Part shown: positions 1-10,768 of the stretch, one piece after another
Position numbering within the stretch: position 1 is the stretch's first letter
Layout: every line of letters starts with the position of its first letter
Assembly (NCBI GenBank): GCA_037893225.1
Contig: JAZGUH010000327.1
Span: 248,001 to 312,000, forward strand
DNA: 64,000 nt
Source of the DNA: Hippasteria phrygiana
Taxonomy: Eukaryota; Echinodermata; Asteroidea; Valvatida; Goniasteridae
Direction of reading: 5' to 3'
Notes under the pieces: model-generated
The model's database searches: none
Told to the model about the DNA's origin: nothing
What the model saw: only the letters and a program-made list of their open reading frames with translations
Made by a program: the position numbers and the translations under genes

Positions 1-92
1 GGGGTATTCAAGTAAAATCTTTCTATTCATGCACATGATAATTAGTGGCCTGTCAATTTGTAGTAAAAATTTTGTCTTTGTTACGTACATAA

Positions 93-554
93 TTATTTAC
101 GACGACCCCTGTAATTTCTAAAGTACAGAGAAAGTCCTCTATATTTTTTGTACACATGATCATTAAGCCAGGCCTCGGGAATGTACAGGAAACAACTAAA
201 CAAAATATCTTGCTTTGCTGTACCCTCCAGCATGTCCAGTGTCCCCCTCTCAAATCCGAAATTTGCAGTCAATTGTAACCCGTTAGTGTGGAAATGCCCA
301 TATATATATGTCATACTATTATTAGCCAATCCGAAGAGGATTTTACAACCAATGCGACCATTCACATCCATATTATATAATGTGCTTGCTCTTAAATGAT
401 TGACACTACTCATGATGCTTTGACTTTGAATGAGAATGTCAAAAGAACAAAAAGTCTCCCTTGGATACCAAAAATGACCAATCCTGACGTCCAGGGCCGT
501 GGATCGCAGACCAATTGATATTTGATGAAAGCATTTGTTACGAAAAAGTCGCAA
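93..554 (-). other. Unidentified open frame downstream of HOGA1-like exon
   Basis: A 153-codon open frame on the minus strand lies inside what should be the first intron of the HOGA1-like gene. I do not recognise the translation. It shows no aldolase motif, no clear transmembrane segment and no repeat, and no consensus splice sites stand out around it. It may be a chance frame or part of an old transposon. The length is moderately unusual for AT-rich intronic DNA, so it is listed, but no function is proposed. Confidence 0.15.
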
Positions 555-626
555 AACGCCAAATATCCCCCGTGATTTCTACACTGTGTTCCTTCCACCA
601 TGATTCTACATGCATGACATGCCTAC

Positions 627-876
627 CACGTAAGGGCATAGTGTTCCACCTTTGCAGATTCTTTGCCAGCGCACCATAATTTACGTTCTCCTGATCGTCA
701 AAAGGAGTTACTATGGGTGGATAAACACCAGCCAAGTCTACTTTGGCATTTGTTGCCATGGTCCTTACAATCTTCGGAAGTATTTGGCACAGCGTTCTGG
801 AGAAAGATGCCCGGCCTAGAACTTGACACTGACAGACACTTTGCAACTTCGTAAAAATTGGAACCGAAAGCGCCAT
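627..876 (-). CDS. HOGA1: 4-hydroxy-2-oxoglutarate aldolase, mitochondrial, first coding exon (partial gene)
   Basis: The enzyme is a DHDPS/N-acetylneuraminate-lyase-family class I aldolase that splits 4-hydroxy-2-oxoglutarate to pyruvate and glyoxylate in mitochondrial hydroxyproline breakdown. The exon starts at the ATG at 876-874. The first ~45 residues are rich in Ser, Arg, Gln and Cys with few acids, as expected for a mitochondrial presequence. The family signature follows: VDLAGVYPPIVTPF, then a YGAL..NLQRWN helix and MPLRG. The vertebrate family reads DIAGIYPP..TPF and FRG-F at the same points. The reading ends in phase 1 at 627 and a GT donor (626-625, GTAGGC) follows, which matches the split Gly codon expected before the next exon. 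Later exons, including the Schiff-base lysine, are outside the window to the left. A second in-frame ATG (about residue 40) could give a cytosolic form. Family identity is confident; the exact start is inferred. Confidence 0.85.
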
Positions 877-1390
877 GTTCAGCTATGTTACACACGTGCT
901 GCAGCCACTTCCCATTTGTTTCACATACGAATCCAGGGTGCGTTCCACTAGCACTACCACCAGGGACATGATGACAACGCGAACGTCACCAAAATACGTA
1001 CGCCAACATTTTTCCATTGGATGTGCACAAAAAAATAATTGCCGAACGTTGGCGATGTTATTTTACCGGCATGAAGCTAGCCAGTATGGTGTACTATAAG
1101 GGCCACCGCTCTAACATGGAATGTCGCGGTAAGACACGTTATATTGACGTGGTAAGAGTGTTGATTGACGCGGTAAGAAATGTTGACGCGGTAAAAGAGA
1201 CTTTAGTGGCGTATAGTAAGAGTGTTGGACTGACCCGGTAAGTAAGCTTAAGAGACGTACTTGACGTGGCGACAAAGTGGGACTGACGAGTTAAAGAGAG
1301 GCTTCATATGTAGCGTGGTAAAGAGTCGCGGTAAGGGATTGCCACTACGGTGGCCGATAGACAACGTAATTTCAAAAATATATGTAAATC
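877..1390. other. Upstream intergenic DNA with degenerate GACGCGGTAAGA repeats
   Basis: This is the 5' flank of the HOGA1-like gene. From about 1130 to 1335 the motif TTGACGCGGTAAGAG recurs in decayed form (TTGATTGACGCGGTAAGA, GTTGACGCGGTAAAAG, GACTGACCCGGTAAG and others), an old short-period tandem array. No convincing TATA box, CpG cluster or coding frame is seen. Confidence 0.4.
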
Positions 1391-1404
1391 TTAAAAATCT
1401 TTAA

Positions 1405-1600
1405 AATGGGGTGGGGTGGGGTGGGGTGGGGTGGGGTGGGGTGGGGTGGCCTGGGGTGGGGTGGGGTGGAGTGGAGTGAGGTGGGTGATGTGGGGTGGAG
1501 TGAGGTGGGGCGGAGAGGTGGGTGATGTAGGGTGGAGTGAGGTGGGTGATGGGGGTGGGGTGGGGTGATTATGTGGGGTGGGGGATATTGGATGAGGTGT
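1405..1600. repeat. GGGGT minisatellite
   Basis: A G-rich strand has (GGGGT)n nearly pure at 1405-1450. It then decays into GGGGTGGAGTGAGGTGGG units to about 1600. The G-runs could form G-quadruplexes. Open frames across it are repeat artefacts. Confidence 0.9.
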
Positions 1601-1693
1601 ATATAGTGATGTATGGTGCAAGTTAATTGGGTGACCTATTGGTATTGTCATATAAAAAGCTGACACACTCCACCATGATGCCCTTTTAGGCTT

Positions 1694-1985
1694 TTACCTT
1701 GCCCATCTGACGCCAAATATTTTAAAATTGTTATTATACAAATAATGAATGTTTATGAGTGCGATGGTAAGAATAATTTCATGAGGTGACAGATTGAATG
1801 TTCCATTTCCGCGAGGCGAATCAGTTAAAGCTTTAATTGTTGTTCCTGCGTGTCTTGCAAATTCCTCTAATCGTTTGACTGCATATTTCAATTTGTTTCT
1901 TTGTGTTAGCAGCATCGCCTACGAGTTCCAATATTTCGTCGTCTGTTAGGAAAACAAACCGCGGTACGGAAACACCGTCCGCCAT
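1694..1985 (-). pseudogene. Crypton/KCTD-ZMYM-type (DUF3504-like) N-terminal fragment, frameshifted
   Basis: From an ATG at 1985 the minus strand reads MADG..VPRFVFLTDDEILELV..AANTKKQI. After one extra base near 1889 it continues in the next frame as KYAVKRLEEFARHAGTTI. This pattern (RF..LTD..I, then NTKK-I-YAV-RL--FA---GT) is the usual start of the large invertebrate family of uncharacterised Crypton-derived tyrosine-recombinase-like proteins with KCTD or ZMYM names. Such proteins derive from Crypton transposons. The recombinase core is absent because the frame runs into unrelated sequence and the G-rich minisatellite. The frameshift makes a working gene unlikely unless a short intron or sequencing error is involved. 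Confidence 0.5.
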
Positions 1986-2005
1986 TTTGTGTGAATGACA
2001 GCCTA

Positions 2006-2088
2006 GACTGGTTCCCGGTCCCCGTATGTATATACAATGTAATAGACATTTGAAGTCCGAAGGACAATGGAGGGACCGGAAACCAGTC
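2006..2088. repeat. Small foldback repeat
   Basis: The left arm GACTGGTTCCCGGTCCC (2006-2022) faces the right arm GGGACCGGAAACCAGTC (2072-2088), inverted with one mismatch. They are separated by ~49 bases. This looks like a short MITE or hairpin remnant just upstream of the Crypton-like fragment's ATG. Confidence 0.6.
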
Positions 2089-2261
2089 CAATTACAGCCG
2101 TGTTGTAGCGGCGGGGAAGTCCTATCAAACGCGTTACTGTTTGATAGAAAAAAATGCGTTACCGTTTGATAGAACCATGTGATAGAACGTTTTTTGGCGG
2201 TGTGGGTTCGCGTCGTACGATGGGACGAATAATTCAATGCACGTGAATGACGATCCACCAA

Positions 2262-3390
2262 TCGGATGGCTGGGATTTATTCAGGTGTTGTATAATTTGT
2301 TATATTAAAATGGATAGAATGAGATTCGGGTGGAGATGGGATGGAATTAATTAATATTGGTTGTAGTGAGGGTGGGAGGGGTAATGTGGGGCCGTTCTAG
2401 TTTAAATAGCACACTGACCAATGGTGTCAACATGGACGTGGGGGGGGGGGGCAAGGGGGGCCCTTATCCCCACTGGAAATTCAAAAAAGGCGAAACAAAA
2501 TTAAAATATATAAATAAATAACAAGACGAGGTGCCAATTAAGTTAATGTTGTACTCAATTGAATGTATATTTAAGACATGAAAATGAATTAAACTGCTGC
2601 AAACTGCTGACTGACTGAATGGACCTGGAATAAACAAATCAAAAAAATTGCTGGCCTGACGTTTCGAACTTAAGCAAGTTCTTTCTCAAAGGCAAATGAC
2701 AGAGTACAAGAAACAAACATGTAGGGAACACACATGCATGTAGTACAAAATACAGATAGTACTGCTCATGTCTGTAGAAGGGATAAAATGATGTGGTTAT
2801 TACAACATAGAAACACTTGAACAAGAAGACAAAACAAGATCACCACGAAGGGATACTGCAACAGAAAGGTATTAACATGAAAATGAATTAAGCTGCTGCA
2901 AACTGCTGACTGACCGAATGGACCTGAAATATACAAATACAAAAAATGAATAAAAGGATGCCTTCAATTTCCACACAACAGTTGCCTAACACCAACAGAA
3001 ATATTTTTCACTAGATGTGATCTTTGAAAAGTTCTTACTTAAGAAACTGAGGGGTCATTTGGGGGGGTGGGGGGGGGGGGGGGGGGGCTTACTTTTTGTG
3101 TTGTGTTTATATTAAAAAAGGCTTCATCATACCCAACGTGATTTTTTGGTATAATATGTAAGTTGCGCGTGGGCGCAAAAAAATCAGGCCGGATGACGTC
3201 TATACACGCCATTTTCTACAGTTTCAATCCATTGTTGGATTATTGTGTATGTTACGCTTGGCTGATGCACAAACCTCGTGTCTGTTTCGCTTGGCTGCAC
3301 AGGCCGCCCCGGCACCCCGCCTCACATAATGTGTAACGGAAATGAGCATGTTTATTGCATTTATAAAACATTAACAATTATAATAAGAGA
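2262..3390. repeat. Intergenic DNA with a 66-bp direct repeat pair and poly-G tract
   Basis: Two ~66-bp copies starting ACATGAAAATGAATTAA occur at 2575-2640 and 2875-2940, about 95% alike and 300 bp apart. They suggest a target-site or LTR-like duplication, or an unequal exchange. Between them lies the motif GACGTTTCGAACTTAAGC (2659-2676), common in invertebrate retroelement ends. A poly-G run sits at 3061-3087. No coding sequence was recognised. Confidence 0.5.
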
Positions 3391-3400
3391 AGAAATAATA

Positions 3401-4077
3401 CGCTGTAAAAAAATGTTTACGGTAAATTCCAAGTAAAACGGGCTGCCAACGAAAAACCGTAAAATTACGGTCAGTTACTGGAATTTCCCGTAAAATGTCT
3501 CTGGTGGGGTTGAAGGAAAAAAGGTACAAAACCTTAAAAATTACGAGAAGTGCACAGTTAATTTACGGGAGCCGTTTACAGTGTAGGTTGCTATTAATTA
3601 ACTGAAAATTTACAGAAATGAATGAAGTGGGAACTAGACTAAACGTAAGTAACTTGTTATTACTATTGGCAGAGTGTACAAATGCTACGGTAATCTACCA
3701 AAGACTACTGAATGATGTTGTGCTTTACTTTTACATTCAGCGTATCTCCCCCCCCCCCATAATAAAGTCATGGATTCCAATGAACAATTTCAATATTTGA
3801 ATACGAAATTAAAGGAGATATTTAAAGATTATGTTTGTTAACAGTCAAAATTATATTGTGGAATTGTTTGAATAAAACATTATGGTCAAGAAAGTGTATT
3901 TTTGGACTAAACACGGCAATTTAACCTGACTTTTGTGAACACAAATTTTATAATTTCTGATTGGTTGTGCAATTACTACGTAATGAGCGGCTCTATACAG
4001 GTTTTCCCGTAAAATGCAACGAGCAGACCACGGTTAATTACCATGAATATTTAAATGCTTTTGTACAGTGTATGTTG
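3401..4077. mobile_element. CTGTAAAA-type MITE, copy A
   Basis: The element begins CGCTGTAAAAAAATGTTTAC and ends near 4077 with TTTTGTACAGTG. Its interior carries several ACGGTAAATT / CCCGTAAAATG blocks in both orientations. Most of it, including the stretch around AATAAAGTCATGG (3761-3773) and GAATACGAAA, recurs at 25551-26200. It has no coding capacity, only AT-rich DNA with paired ends, as in many Tc1/mariner-like MITEs. Confidence 0.6.
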
Positions 4078-5073
4078 GTTTTAAAGGTAATATACACCAT
4101 TTACAAACATCAACAAATACTTAATTATGAAATACCTCGCTTGAATAATGGAATAATAGTCTCAAGCACCCTGTGTAATTGTAGCACCAAGTGTTATGTC
4201 ATTTTTAAAAAAAGTGGGATTTTTGCATTTTGTTGAAGTACTATTTCAAAATACTGCCATCATTTAATCAAATTTAGTTGTCCATATTTTGCGTTGGAAA
4301 GGGTTACACAACCGTTACTTAACATGATAATTTCACGTCTACAGATTGATCTTTCATTTGAAGTAGGGTCAGGGAACTAGACTACAACAAAATTATTTTC
4401 TCCTTGGTTTTTCCAACATCTATTAACACAAATCTAGCCTACTCAGCACTATTAAAGGCAACATTGCAAACATCAGAAAACACAACTAACAATTTACTAC
4501 AGAATACATTGAATGAAAGTCTAAAACCAATGGCGGCGGAACAGGGGGTGGGGTGGGGCAAACCAACACTTCTTTCCAGTTGGGAATTGCAAGTGTACAT
4601 ATACCCGATACACTCTAATGCAAGAATAAAGGTAACCAAAGGCAAAAAATAGCATGCATGGTCAGCATCTTCCTCAAAAAGCACATCACATCAAAGAAAG
4701 GTCCGTTTTGCTCCATAAACGACAGTACCTGAAACAGGAAAAAAAGAGACAGAATGTCACAGGTATTTATATAATGCATTAATGTGGACCACCCATCTCC
4801 TATAGCACCCCCGTCAATGTGGGGATTTTGGGCTCCTTGACAGTCCTGTTTTGGCATTTACAGAATTTGTAAAAAGTGTTGTGTTTTTGTTTGGTTTTTA
4901 AAATAATAAAATATTTCCAGTAATTAAGTATAGTAATATTAATTAATATGTTAATGAGTTAATACACTGGTTTTTCCCGAAAAACATGTATTTTTATGTT
5001 ACACCTGTATATTGAAATCAAAGGGTGTTTTAATATCCTTGTACATGTACATGTATGCATTTTTATGTCTAAA
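4078..5073. other. AT-rich intergenic DNA, nothing recognised
   Basis: A fragment at 4534-4560 (GGCGGCGGAACAGGGGGTGG) matches the start of the small MITE at 54102, so it is probably a decayed end of that family. The rest shows no supported feature. Confidence 0.4.
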
Positions 5074-5290
5074 TCCAGGGCTCCCAGGGAGAACAGTTCT
5101 GATGGGACTACCCTGGTTAAATAAAATTAAATAGATAAATAAAATTAATTTGTGTGAACTATTTAAACAAATAAATTGGTTTTCTTCATATTAAAACTGT
5201 TTTTATTATTTCAGTAAAAGTGTTTTGAATATTTCATTTTAATTGTGTGTTTTTATTATATGTGTTTATTTGTTTGTTTGTTTGTTTGTT
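5074..5290 (+). repeat. Retroposon 3' tail and TTTG microsatellite
   Basis: The stretch CAGGGCTCCCAGGGAGAACA followed by ACTACCCTGGTTAAATAAAA (5074-5130) resembles the conserved 3' tail of CR1/L2-type LINEs and their SINEs. An A-rich end follows, then (TTTG)n at about 5268-5293. The LINE body is absent, as usual for 5'-truncated copies. Confidence 0.45.
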
Positions 5291-5359
5291 TGTTATATAA
5301 TTGTAGGGTGCATGTGTGGGCTGTCTGATTGCCAAGTTGTTTATATTTTTATTTGGTCC

Positions 5360-8242
5360 AGGCAAGGTCAATACAGGCCAGACCAGTCCAGTCCATTCCA
5401 GCAGAGTTGTAGTCGAGTCTCAGCAAGTCCTTTCACAAGTCCTTTCGCAAGCCCAGTCAGAAGTCCTTTCATAAAGTTGGTCACAAGTAACTTGGTGAAC
5501 AATGACAAAGGAATGCCTTTGCCAAAGCTCATTTGAATAGCTTGTGATTGGGATTAAGACTGGAGGGCTTGTGATGGACTTGCAGGGACCTACAGAGACT
5601 TGTGATGGACTCGACTACATCTCTGCATTCCAGGCCAGTATATTAGGCTCGTCAAGAACAGGCTAGTCAATTTAAGACCAGGCCAGGCCAGTGCAATAGG
5701 CCAGGCCAGTCAAGACAGGCCTGTCCAGTCCAGGCCAGTCCAGATCATGCCCGCCCAGTACAGGCCCGGATAGTACAGGCCCGGCCAATCCAAAAGGTCA
5801 GTCCATGGCAGGCCAGCCCATCTACACCAGGCCAGTCCAGTAGCCCAGACCCGTCTAGGACAGGCCAGTGCAATAGGCCAGTGCACTGGGCCAGGCCAGT
5901 CAAAACTAGATGTGTCCAGTACAGGCCAGGCCAATCCAGTAGGCCAGGTCAGTCCAGACCAAGCCCGTTCGGTCCAGGCAAGGCTAATCCAGTATAGGTC
6001 AGTCCAGAGCAGTCCAGTCCAGGGCAATCCAGTCTAGTCCAGACCAGTCCAGCCGGGCATGTCCAGGCCAATCCAGTACGCCAGGCCTGTCCAGTCCAGG
6101 CCAGGTCAGTCCACGCAAGGCCTATTGAACACACACACCAGTCCAGTCCAGGCCAGTATAGTAGGCTCGTCCAGACCAGGGTAGGCCAGTCCAGCCAATA
6201 CCAGGTCAGCCAAGACCAGGCCAGTCGAGTAGGCCAGTCCAGACCACCGTAGGTCAATCCAATGGGTCAGTCCATGCCAGGGCAGTCCAGTCCAGTCTAG
6301 ACCTGGCCGGTCCAGTAGCCCAGACCTGTCCAGACCAGGCCAGTGCAATAGGCCAGGCCAGTCAAGACTAGACCAGTCCAGTCCAGGCTAATCCAATAGA
6401 CCAGACCAGTCCAGCCAGGCCAGGCCAGTTAAGACCAGGCCTGTCCAGTCCAGGCCAGTCCAGTAGGCCAGAACAGGCCTGTCCACTCCAGTCCAGTAGG
6501 CCTGTCCAGTGCAGTCCATGGCAGTCTAGTCATGTCCACCCCAGACCTTTTCAATCCAGGCCAGACCAGACCAGACCAGTCCAGTCCAGTCCAGTCCAGT
6601 CCAGTCCAGTCCAGTCCAGTCCAGTCCAGTCCAGTCCAGTCCAGTCCAGTCCAGTCCAGGCCAGTATAATAACTCGTCCAGACAGGCTAGTCAAGTCCAG
6701 CTAAGACCAGGTCAGTCAAGACCAGGCCAGTCCAGTAAGCCAGTGCAGACCATATTAGGCCAGTCCAGACTATGTCCGTCTAGGCCAGGCCAATCCAATG
6801 GTTCAGTCCAGTCCAGTCCAGCAAAAATCCGTCAAGATCAGGCCAGTCAAGTAGGCCAGGCCAGTCCAGACCAAGCCCGTTCAATCCCGGCAAGGCCAAT
6901 GTAGTATAGGTCAGTCCAGTAGGCCTCTCCAGTGCAGTCCAGGCCAGTCTAGTCATGTCCACGCCAGGCCCGTCCAATGCAGGCCAGACCAGTCCAGTCG
7001 AGGCCAGTATAGTAGGGTCGTCCAGACAGGCTAGTCCAGTCCAGCTAAGACCAGTTCAGACCAGCCCAGTAGGCCAGTCCAGACCATGCCCGTCCAGGCC
7101 AGGCCAATCCAACGGGTCAGTCCATGCCGGGTCAGTCCATGCCGGGGCAGTCCAGGACGGTCTGACCAGGCTAGTCAAGTAGCCCAGCCCTGGCCAGGCC
7201 AGTCCAATAGGTCATTCAAGTCAAGACCAGGCCTGTCTATTCCAGGCCAGTCCAATAGGCCAGACCAGACCAGGCCTGTCCAGTCCAGTCCATGCAGTCC
7301 AATAGGCCAGACCAGGCCTGTCCAGTCAAGGCCAGTCCAGTAGGCCATGCCAATCAAGACCAGGCTGTCCAGTTCAGCTCCAGCCAGTCTAGTATGCCAG
7401 TGCAGACGATGTTATGCCAGTCCAGTCCAGTCCAGTCCAGTCCAGTCCAGTCCAGTCCAGTCCAGTCCAGTCCAGTCCAGTCCAGTCCAGTCCAGTCCAG
7501 ACCATGCCCGTCCAGGCCAGGCCAATCCAACGGGTCAGTCCATGCCGGGTCAGTCCATGCCGGGGCAGTCCAGGACGGTCTGACCAGGCTAGTCAAGTAG
7601 CCCAGCCCTGGCCAGGCCAGTCCAATAGGTCATTCAAGTCAAGACCAGGCCTGTCTATTCCAGGCCAGTCCAATAGGCCAGACCAGACCAGGCCTGTCCA
7701 GTCCAGTCCATGCAGTCCAATAGGCCAGACCAGGCCTGTCCAGTCAAGGCCAGTCCAGTAGGCCATGCCAATCAAGACCAGGCTGTCCAGTTCAGCTCCA
7801 GCCAGTCTAGTATGCCAGTGCAGACGATGTTATGCCAGTCCAGTCCAGTCCAGTCCAGTCCAGTCCAGTCCAGTCCAGTCCAGTCCAGTCCAGTCCAGTC
7901 CAGTCCAGTCCAGTCCAGTCCAGTCCAGTCCAGTCCAGTCCAGTCCAGTTAAAATCAGGCCTGTCCAGTCCAGGGCAGTCAAGTAGGCCAGACCAGGACA
8001 GGCTAGACCAGGCACGTCCAGTCCAGGCCAGTCAAGTAGGCCTGTCCAGTGCAGTCCAAGCCGGTCTAGTCATGTCTACACCAGGCCTGTTCAACACAGG
8101 CCAGACTAGACTAGTCCAGTCCAGTCCAGTCCAGTCCAGTCCAGTATAGTAGGGTCGTCCAGACAGGCTGGTCCAGTCCAGCTAAGACCATTTCAGACCA
8201 ATCCAGTAGGCCAGTACAGACCAGGTTAGGCCAGTCCAGACC
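5360..8242. repeat. CCAGT-based satellite, main block
   Basis: This is a satellite built on CCAGT/CCAGGCCAGT motifs. Pure (CCAGT)n runs lie at about 6577-6659, 7413-7500, 7831-7949 and 8115-8144. They are separated by diverged stretches mixing CCAGACCAGG and AGGCCAGT. The period is short and not a multiple of three, so the many open frames (PVQSS- or DWTGL-type repeats) are not genes. A 418-bp higher-order duplication lies inside it. Confidence 0.95.
7083..7918. repeat. 418-bp tandem duplication within the satellite
   Basis: The sequence from ACCATGCCCGTCCAGGCCAG at 7083 to the pure CCAGT run ending near 7500 is repeated from 7501, at an offset of 418 bp. The two copies look identical over the complex part. 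The second ends in a longer CCAGT run. This indicates a very recent unequal exchange. Confidence 0.9.
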
Positions 8243-8250
8243 ATGCCCGT

Positions 8251-9202
8251 CAGGCGCGTAGCCAAGGGGGTGTTTTGGGTGTTCAAACACCCCCCATGGC
8301 CCAAGTGCCCCAACAAAATATATGCAGAAAACACCAGTGACTTGGAGAGATACGCTAGTGATAATTATCGCACCCTCCTCCGGGCCTCACTCGAGTCTCT
8401 TCCAATCCTCCTTACAACGATGCACTTTGTACTGTATATATATATATATAGGTCAAACCGTTCAGGTTGAGTGCCCTCTACAACGGAATGCAATAAGTTC
8501 AAGCAGCGGGCAGGAAACTCATAGTGAGTCATAGCGATGTCGTAACAGTTGCATCGCCATGTACAATAACGTTGTAGCTACCGGCTATATATAGCTCAAG
8601 GGTCACGAACATCATATAGGCCTACTAGGTCATACGTACTATGAGCCGCTAGTGCCGATTTCCTAGATATCACACAGCTTGAATATTGCGAGACAAAATG
8701 AGTGACAAAAAGCGACAAAAGACCACCCTCCATTCTTTTTTCATGAAAGAAAAGAAGGCAGAAAAACCTCAGGAACCCTGCAGTTCATCGGGAGCGCGTC
8801 ATCGACTTCTACAGTCCAAACGAAGGGGAACTCTATAGGTCCGCAATTCCCTTGATCTTTTTATCTCTGATTCCCCAAGTTATCCTTCTTACAGTTCAAA
8901 CTTTTGAGTTGAAGTTGAACCTAGTTGCTTGTAAATTATATATATTGAGAAAGGTATCTCTTTAGGTTCGCATTTTCCTTTCATCAATAATTGAGTCTAT
9001 ATAGGATTACATTTTTGCATTTTTCTGATGTGAATAGAATTATTCCACAAAATAATTATCAATATTCTTTTGCATGATTTGAGCTCAAACATTGCACCAT
9101 TTTGCGCCAAAGGGGAGGGGGACACCCCCTCCCCTTAGACCCCTCCCCCATGTCAGTCTCCAGCAAAACACCCCCCGTGAACAAATCATGGCTACGCGCC
9201 TG
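8251..9202 (+). mobile_element. Non-autonomous hAT transposon inserted in the satellite
   Basis: Its perfect terminal inverted repeats are CAGGCGCGTAGCCA (8251-8264) and TGGCTACGCGCCTG (9189-9202). They are flanked by an exact 8-bp target duplication, ATGCCCGT, at 8243-8250 and 9203-9210. Eight-base duplications and CAG...CTG ends are diagnostic of the hAT superfamily. The 952-bp element retains the start of a transposase frame but no catalytic domain, so it is an internal-deletion derivative. The satellite resumes on both sides, so the insertion came after satellite formation. Confidence 0.95.
8698..8838 (+). pseudogene. hAT transposase N-terminal remnant
   Basis: A 46-codon frame begins MSDKKRQKTTLHSFF, followed by a lysine-rich stretch. 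This is the usual opening of ZMYM/TTF-type hAT transposases (short basic start, then T-L-SFF). It stops at TAG 8836-8838. No zinc finger or RNase-H-like domain follows within the 952-bp element, which fits the internal deletion inferred from its ends. Confidence 0.55.
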
Positions 9203-9210
9203 ATGCCCGT

Positions 9211-9722
9211 CCAGACAGGCTAGGGTCAGTCCATGCCAGGGCAGTCCAGTCCAGTCTAGACCAGACCAGGCCAGTCCAGTAGCCCAGACCCGTCCAGACC
9301 AGGCCAGGGAAATTGGCCAGTGCACTAGGACAGGCCAGTCACAACTAGACCTGTCCAGTCCAGGCCAGTCCAATAGACCAGGCCTGTCCAGTCCAGGCCA
9401 ATCCAGTAGTCCAGGCCAGTCCAGTCCAGTATGCCAGTGCAGACCATATGTTAGGCCAGTCCAGACCATGCCCGTCCAGTACAGGCCCGGCCAATCAAAT
9501 AGGTCAGTCCGTACGTGGCAGGCCAGTCAAGTAGTCCAGTAGCCCAGATTCGTCCAGACCAGGCCAGGCCAGTCCAGGAGGCCAGGCCAGTCCAGACCAA
9601 GTCCGTTCAGCCCCGGCAAGACCAATCCAGTATAGGTCAGTCCAGGGCAGGCCAGTCCAGGGGAAATCCAGTCTAGTAAAGACCAGTCCAGCCAGGCCAG
9701 ACCAGTGAAGACCAGGGGTCAA
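9211..9722. repeat. CCAGT satellite, block after the hAT insertion
   Basis: The same CCAGT/AGGCCAGT satellite continues in the same orientation as before the hAT element. It ends abruptly near 9715 at AGGGGTCAATTTCATGGC. Confidence 0.9.
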
Positions 9723-9734
9723 TTTCATGGCGAT

Positions 9735-10146
9735 GCCTATTGGACTGGCCTGGCCTTTTGGACTGGCCTGGACTGGACAGGTCTAGTATTGACTGGCCTG
9801 TCCTAGTGCACTGGCCAATTTTCTTGGCCTGGTCTGGACGGGTCTGGGCTACTGGCCTGGTCTAGACTGGACTGGACTGCCTTGGCATGGACTGACCCTA
9901 GCCTGTCTAGGCGGGCATGGATGGGCATGGTCTGGACTGGCCGAACCTGGTCTGCACTGGCCTACTCGACTGGTCTGGTATTGACTGACCTGGTCTTAGC
10001 TGGACTGTACTAGCCTGCTCTGGACGAGCCTACTATACTGAGCCTACTATACTGGACTGGTCTGGCCTGTATTGAACAGGCCTCCTGCGCTTGTACATGA
10101 GAAGACTGGCCTGGCCGACTGGACTGGCCTGGACTGGGACAGGCCT
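9735..10146. repeat. CCAGT satellite in inverted orientation
   Basis: From about 9735 the repeat reads ACTGGCCTGG, the reverse complement of the preceding satellite. At 10146 it ends at GGGGCCAATTTCACGGAG. Near-identical GGGGYCAATTTCA motifs therefore border the inverted segment on both sides, so they may mark an inversion or the ends of a decayed element. Confidence 0.85.
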
Positions 10147-10768
10147 GGGGCCAATTTCACGGAGCAGCAAAGCACAACAATTTGCTTAGCACCAAAAAGT
10201 CTTGCCTAGTCTTGTCCCATATGCGTTGATTGCAGATTTAGGTCAAAGGGCACCTATAGTGGTCAGCAGTGGTAATTTTTATTAAAAACACGGAAAAAGC
10301 TTCTTTTCCCACATTTTCAATTGATTTAATCCACATCAGTTACACCTCTGTTGAGAACACCTGATATGGTGTCTTTGCAGATTAAGGTCAAAGGTCAGCC
10401 AGTGGTCAGTAGGGGTCATTCTCTGGAATACATGCTAAATTACACTTTTTTCACTTGATTTCAGCCACAGTTGAGCAGTTACACCGATGTCGATAGCTTC
10501 TGATCTTGTCATTGCAGATTTATGTCAATGGTCACCTAGTGGTCAGCAGGAGTCATTTTCTGACAAACATGTAACATGGTTCTTTTCCCACACCTTTTGA
10601 ATCGATTTCGGCAACATTTGGTCAGCTAAACCTGTGTCGAGTGCCGAATATGTGGGGGTTTGAAGATTGAGGGCAAAGTTCGCCTAGTGGTCAGCAATAG
10701 TTATTGTCTGGTGACCTTCAGACAACCGGCTGATTTGTGCTTCGTGAAGCACACACATCCTGCTCTAG
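10147..10768 (+). mobile_element. Helitron-like module 1 (3' part)
   Basis: It contains the motif AAGGTCA-CC-AGTGGTCAG several times, then the terminal hairpin GTGCTTCGTGAAGCAC (10737-10752) and CTAG at 10765-10768. It is about 80-90% alike to 12600-13186, the same part of module 3, at an offset near 2.4 kb. The left end is fused to the satellite and no 5' end is visible. Confidence 0.5.

Noticed and set aside
2655..2700. Hammerhead-ribozyme-like motif (CGAAACGT next to a short stem AACTT/AAGTT)
   Set aside because: The invariant CTGATGA core on the other side of stem II is not present.
5710..8149. Long open frames on both strands giving PVQSS, SRPGQ or DWTGL repeats
   Set aside because: They are translations of the CCAGT satellite; all frames stay open because the repeat lacks stop words, and the unit drifts in length.
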